Shown here: positions 5,550 to 7,398 of the stretch, in pieces | Numbering within the stretch: position 1 is the first letter of the stretch | How the letters are laid out: each line of letters starts with the position of its first letter | The notes under the pieces: model-generated | What the model saw: the letters and a program-made list of their open reading frames with translations, nothing else | Databases searched by the model: none | What the model was told of the DNA's origin: nothing | Program-made: the position numbers and the translations under genes | From: Comamonadaceae bacterium | Lineage (GTDB): Bacteria > Pseudomonadota > Gammaproteobacteria > Burkholderiales > Burkholderiaceae_C | Assembly: GCA_947455585.1 (NCBI GenBank) | Contig: CANGOY010000085.1 | Location: forward strand, 1-7,398 | Direction: 5' to 3' | Length of the DNA stretch: 7,398 bases

Positions 5550-6992
5550 ATGAACACCGACAACCACGAACCCAAAAAAGTCATCCCCATTCAAGCTGTG
5601 CCAGTCGAGGACAGCGAAGAAATGGTGTCGCTGTATGCGGCGGCTAAAAAAATCTATCCACGCTCGGTCGAAGGCATCTTTGCCTACTGGCGTTGGATCA
5701 CGGTGGCCATCACGCAAATTGTGTTTTATGGTTTGCCATGGGTGGAGTGGGGCACACGCCAAGCGGTGTTGTTTGACCTCGAAGCTCGCCGCTTTTATAT
5801 CTTTGGCTTGGTGTTGTACCCGCAAGACTTCATTTATTTAACGGGCTTGTTGGTTATCTCAGCGTTGTCGCTGTTCTTGTTCACCGCGGTGGCTGGTCGT
5901 CTATGGTGCGGCTATGCATGTCCGCAAACGGTGTACAGCGAAATATTCTTGTGGATAGAACGCAAGATTGAAGGTGACCGCTCAGCGCGTATGCGTTTGG
6001 ATGACGCAGACTTTTCTGTGAAGAAACTGAGCAAGAAGGTCTACAAACACACAGCTTGGATTGTGTTGTCTTTGTGGACAGGCTTTACCTTTGTCGGTTA
6101 CTTCACGCCCATTCAAGAATTGTTGGCAACGGCGATTGCTTGGAGCTTTGGCCCTTGGCAAGCCTTCTGGGTATTCTTTTACGCATTTGCTACCTACGGC
6201 AATGCAGGCTTCATGCGCGAACAAGTGTGCAAATACATGTGTCCTTACGCCCGCTTCCAAAGCGCCATGTTTGACCACGACACTCTCATCGTGACGTATG
6301 ACGTAGAGCGCGGCGAGCCACGCGGTGCACGTTCTAAAAAGACAGATTTGGCACAAGCCAACCTGGGCGCGTGTGTGGACTGCACCTTGTGTGTTCAGGT
6401 GTGCCCTACTGGCATTGATATTCGCAACGGCTTGCAGTACGAATGCATTGGTTGCGGCGCTTGTGCCGACGTGTGCGACACGGTGATGGACAAGATGGGC
6501 TATGCCAAAGGCTTGGTGCGTTACACCACGCAAAACGCCATGGAGAACAAATGGACCACAAAGCAAACGCTGATGCGTGTGCTGCGTCCTCGCGTGCTCA
6601 TTTACACATCCATCTTGATGGCCCTCATCATTGCTGTGGGCGTGTCCTTGGCCATGCGTACACCGTTCAAGGTGGATGTGGTGCGTGACCGTGCAACCTT
6701 GGCGCGTATCACAGAAAACGGTGGAATTGAAAACATCTACCGCTTGCAAGTGATGAACGCCTCCGAGGTGGACAAGACTTACCAAGTGTCAGTGGCCGGC
6801 ATGAAAGACATTGCCATCACCACCGACGCACAAGTGAAGGTGGCTGCAGCCCAGGCCCATTGGGTGGTGTTGAGTGTGACTATTCCTTATGGTTCGGCGG
6901 ATGCAGGCTCGCACAAAATAAACTTTGACATCAAAGACACCTCTGGCAGCGATGTGATTCACGAGAAGTCTGTCTTCTTGGTGCCGCGTTAA
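5550..6992 (+). CDS. ccoG: CcoG (FixG/RdxA) membrane iron-sulfur protein of cbb3 cytochrome oxidase assembly
   Basis: CcoG is an inner-membrane ferredoxin-like protein; characterised members reduce Cu(II) to Cu(I) for the cbb3 oxidase copper centre. The 480 aa length is normal. A hydrophilic N-terminus (KKVIPIQAV, then LYAAAKKIYPRSVEGIF) precedes TM segments at about 48-66, 86-112, 168-186, 202-219 and 349-369. CGYACPQTVYSE (Cys120, Cys124) and CKYMCPYAR (Cys227, Cys231) are family hallmarks. Two 4Fe-4S motifs follow: Cys275-xx-Cys278-xx-Cys281-xxx-Cys285-Pro and Cys299-xx-Cys302-xx-Cys305-xxx-Cys309. The C-terminal 110 residues form the periplasmic Ig-like domain (YRLQVMNASEVDKTYQVSV). I used ATG 5550 rather than the in-frame TTG at 5541, as it fits the family N-terminus; the ribosome site is poor. 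No ccoNOP, ccoH or ccoI genes lie in the window, so it appears detached from its usual operon. It ends at a strong terminator. Confidence 0.96.
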   Translation: MNTDNHEPKKVIPIQAVPVEDSEEMVSLYAAAKKIYPRSVEGIFAYWRWITVAITQIVFYGLPWVEWGTRQAVLFDLEARRFYIFGLVLYPQDFIYLTGLLVISALSLFLFTAVAGRLWCGYACPQTVYSEIFLWIERKIEGDRSARMRLDDADFSVKKLSKKVYKHTAWIVLSLWTGFTFVGYFTPIQELLATAIAWSFGPWQAFWVFFYAFATYGNAGFMREQVCKYMCPYARFQSAMFDHDTLIVTYDVERGEPRGARSKKTDLAQANLGACVDCTLCVQVCPTGIDIRNGLQYECIGCGACADVCDTVMDKMGYAKGLVRYTTQNAMENKWTTKQTLMRVLRPRVLIYTSILMALIIAVGVSLAMRTPFKVDVVRDRATLARITENGGIENIYRLQVMNASEVDKTYQVSVAGMKDIAITTDAQVKVAAAQAHWVVLSVTIPYGSADAGSHKINFDIKDTSGSDVIHEKSVFLVPR

Positions 6993-7010
6993 AACGGTTA
7001 ACTGTTGAAG

Positions 7011-7036
7011 CAGGGCCTGATGGCCCTGTTTTTTTT
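7011..7036 (+). terminator. Rho-independent terminator after ccoG
   Basis: A perfect 7-bp GC-rich stem, CAGGGCC (7011-7017) and GGCCCTG (7022-7028), encloses a TGAT loop and is followed directly by eight T residues (7029-7036). It lies 19 bases after the ccoG stop and ends the plus-strand transcript that began at or before ccoG. Only 16 bases separate the T-run from the next start codon. Confidence 0.93.
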
Positions 7037-7052
7037 GATATTTCTATTGCCT

Positions 7053-7398
7053 ATGACATCTCCATCCTCGACTGTTTTGCCTTGGCGCACGCTGATGCAG
7101 ATGACACGCCCCGGCTTTTTGGTCATCACGGCCGTGGCGTGTGTGTTGGGCACTGTGGTGGCCGCGGCATGTGGGCACGGCCCTAACATATGGACCGCCC
7201 TGGCCACCTTGGTGTTGGCCGTGTTGATGCACGCCGCCGCCAATGTGATCAACGATTACCACGATGCCCTCAACGGCGCGGATGATGCCAACACCCACGG
7301 CCTGTTCCCCTTCACCGGTGGTGCACGTCTGATTCAAAACGGCCATGTCAGCGTGCAAGACACGCACGACTTGGCTAAGGCTCTGTTTGTGTTTCTGA
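7053..7398 (+). CDS. UbiA-superfamily prenyltransferase (MenA-like), 5' part
   Basis: This is an integral-membrane enzyme family that transfers polyprenyl chains to aromatic acceptors. The frame runs open from ATG 7053 to the right edge (115 codons of an expected 290-310). The N-terminal helix TRPGFLVITAVACVLGTVVA (18-37) has the family's TRP entry. A second membrane helix (about 48-63) leads into the first Asp-rich Mg-diphosphate site, with Asn64, Asn67, Asp68, Asp71, Gly75 and Asp77 (NVINDYHDALNGAD). The following GLFPFTGGARLIQNG (83-97) resembles MenA-like relatives in Burkholderiales, as I recall them, rather than UbiA (4-hydroxybenzoate) or heme O synthase. No Shine-Dalgarno is seen, and the terminator lies just upstream, so the promoter is unclear; Met15 or Met17 are alternative starts. 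The exact acceptor is uncertain because such bacteria usually rely on ubiquinone. Confidence 0.85.
   Translation, partial: MTSPSSTVLPWRTLMQMTRPGFLVITAVACVLGTVVAAACGHGPNIWTALATLVLAVLMHAAANVINDYHDALNGADDANTHGLFPFTGGARLIQNGHVSVQDTHDLAKALFVFL

Noticed and set aside
5982..6785. 267-codon minus-strand open frame opposite ccoG
   Set aside because: It is His-rich noise antisense to the conserved CcoG iron-sulfur region.

Overview
The window (7,398 bases, moderate GC) carries eight protein genes and no RNA genes. It looks like a chromosome fragment of a betaproteobacterium, most likely Burkholderiales/Comamonadaceae (Limnohabitans- or Rhodoferax-like). That placement is a judgement from the style of the CcoG, UbiA-family and RND proteins; no search was run. 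Both ends cut through genes.

Layout. On the minus strand, reading leftward from 3919, lie an RND-superfamily inner-membrane pump (1074 aa) and a TolC-type outer-membrane channel that runs off the left edge. The two overlap by 4 bases (ATGA) and must form one transcript. The periplasmic adaptor such a pump needs is not in the window. On the plus strand, starting 83 bases away and divergent from the pump, lie an ArsR-family repressor (4003-4365), a single-domain rhodanese (4362-4742), an OsmC-family thiol peroxidase-like protein (4758-5204) and an AhpD/carboxymuconolactone-decarboxylase-like gene (5223-5524). The last gene is broken by a small internal deletion with frameshift. Next come ccoG (5550-6992), for a membrane iron-sulfur protein of cbb3-oxidase copper assembly, a strong rho-independent terminator (7011-7036), and the 5' part of a UbiA-superfamily prenyltransferase gene (7053 to the right edge).

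How the parts work together. The 83-base divergent intergenic region is very AT-rich and built from repeated half-sites of TAAATAATC and its complement. It holds two near mirror-image promoter candidates whose -10 and -35 boxes sit inside those half-sites. The simplest reading is that the ArsR-type protein binds there and controls both its own thiol/sulfur operon and the divergent efflux pump. The operon proteins (sulfurtransferase, Cys-based peroxidase, CxxC disulfide reductase-like protein) share thiol, persulfide or peroxide chemistry, so the locus may be a combined detoxification-plus-efflux response to a thiol-reactive compound or reactive sulfur. This functional link is inference; substrate and inducer cannot be read from the sequence. 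ccoG and the prenyltransferase are respiratory or membrane functions that may simply be neighbours.
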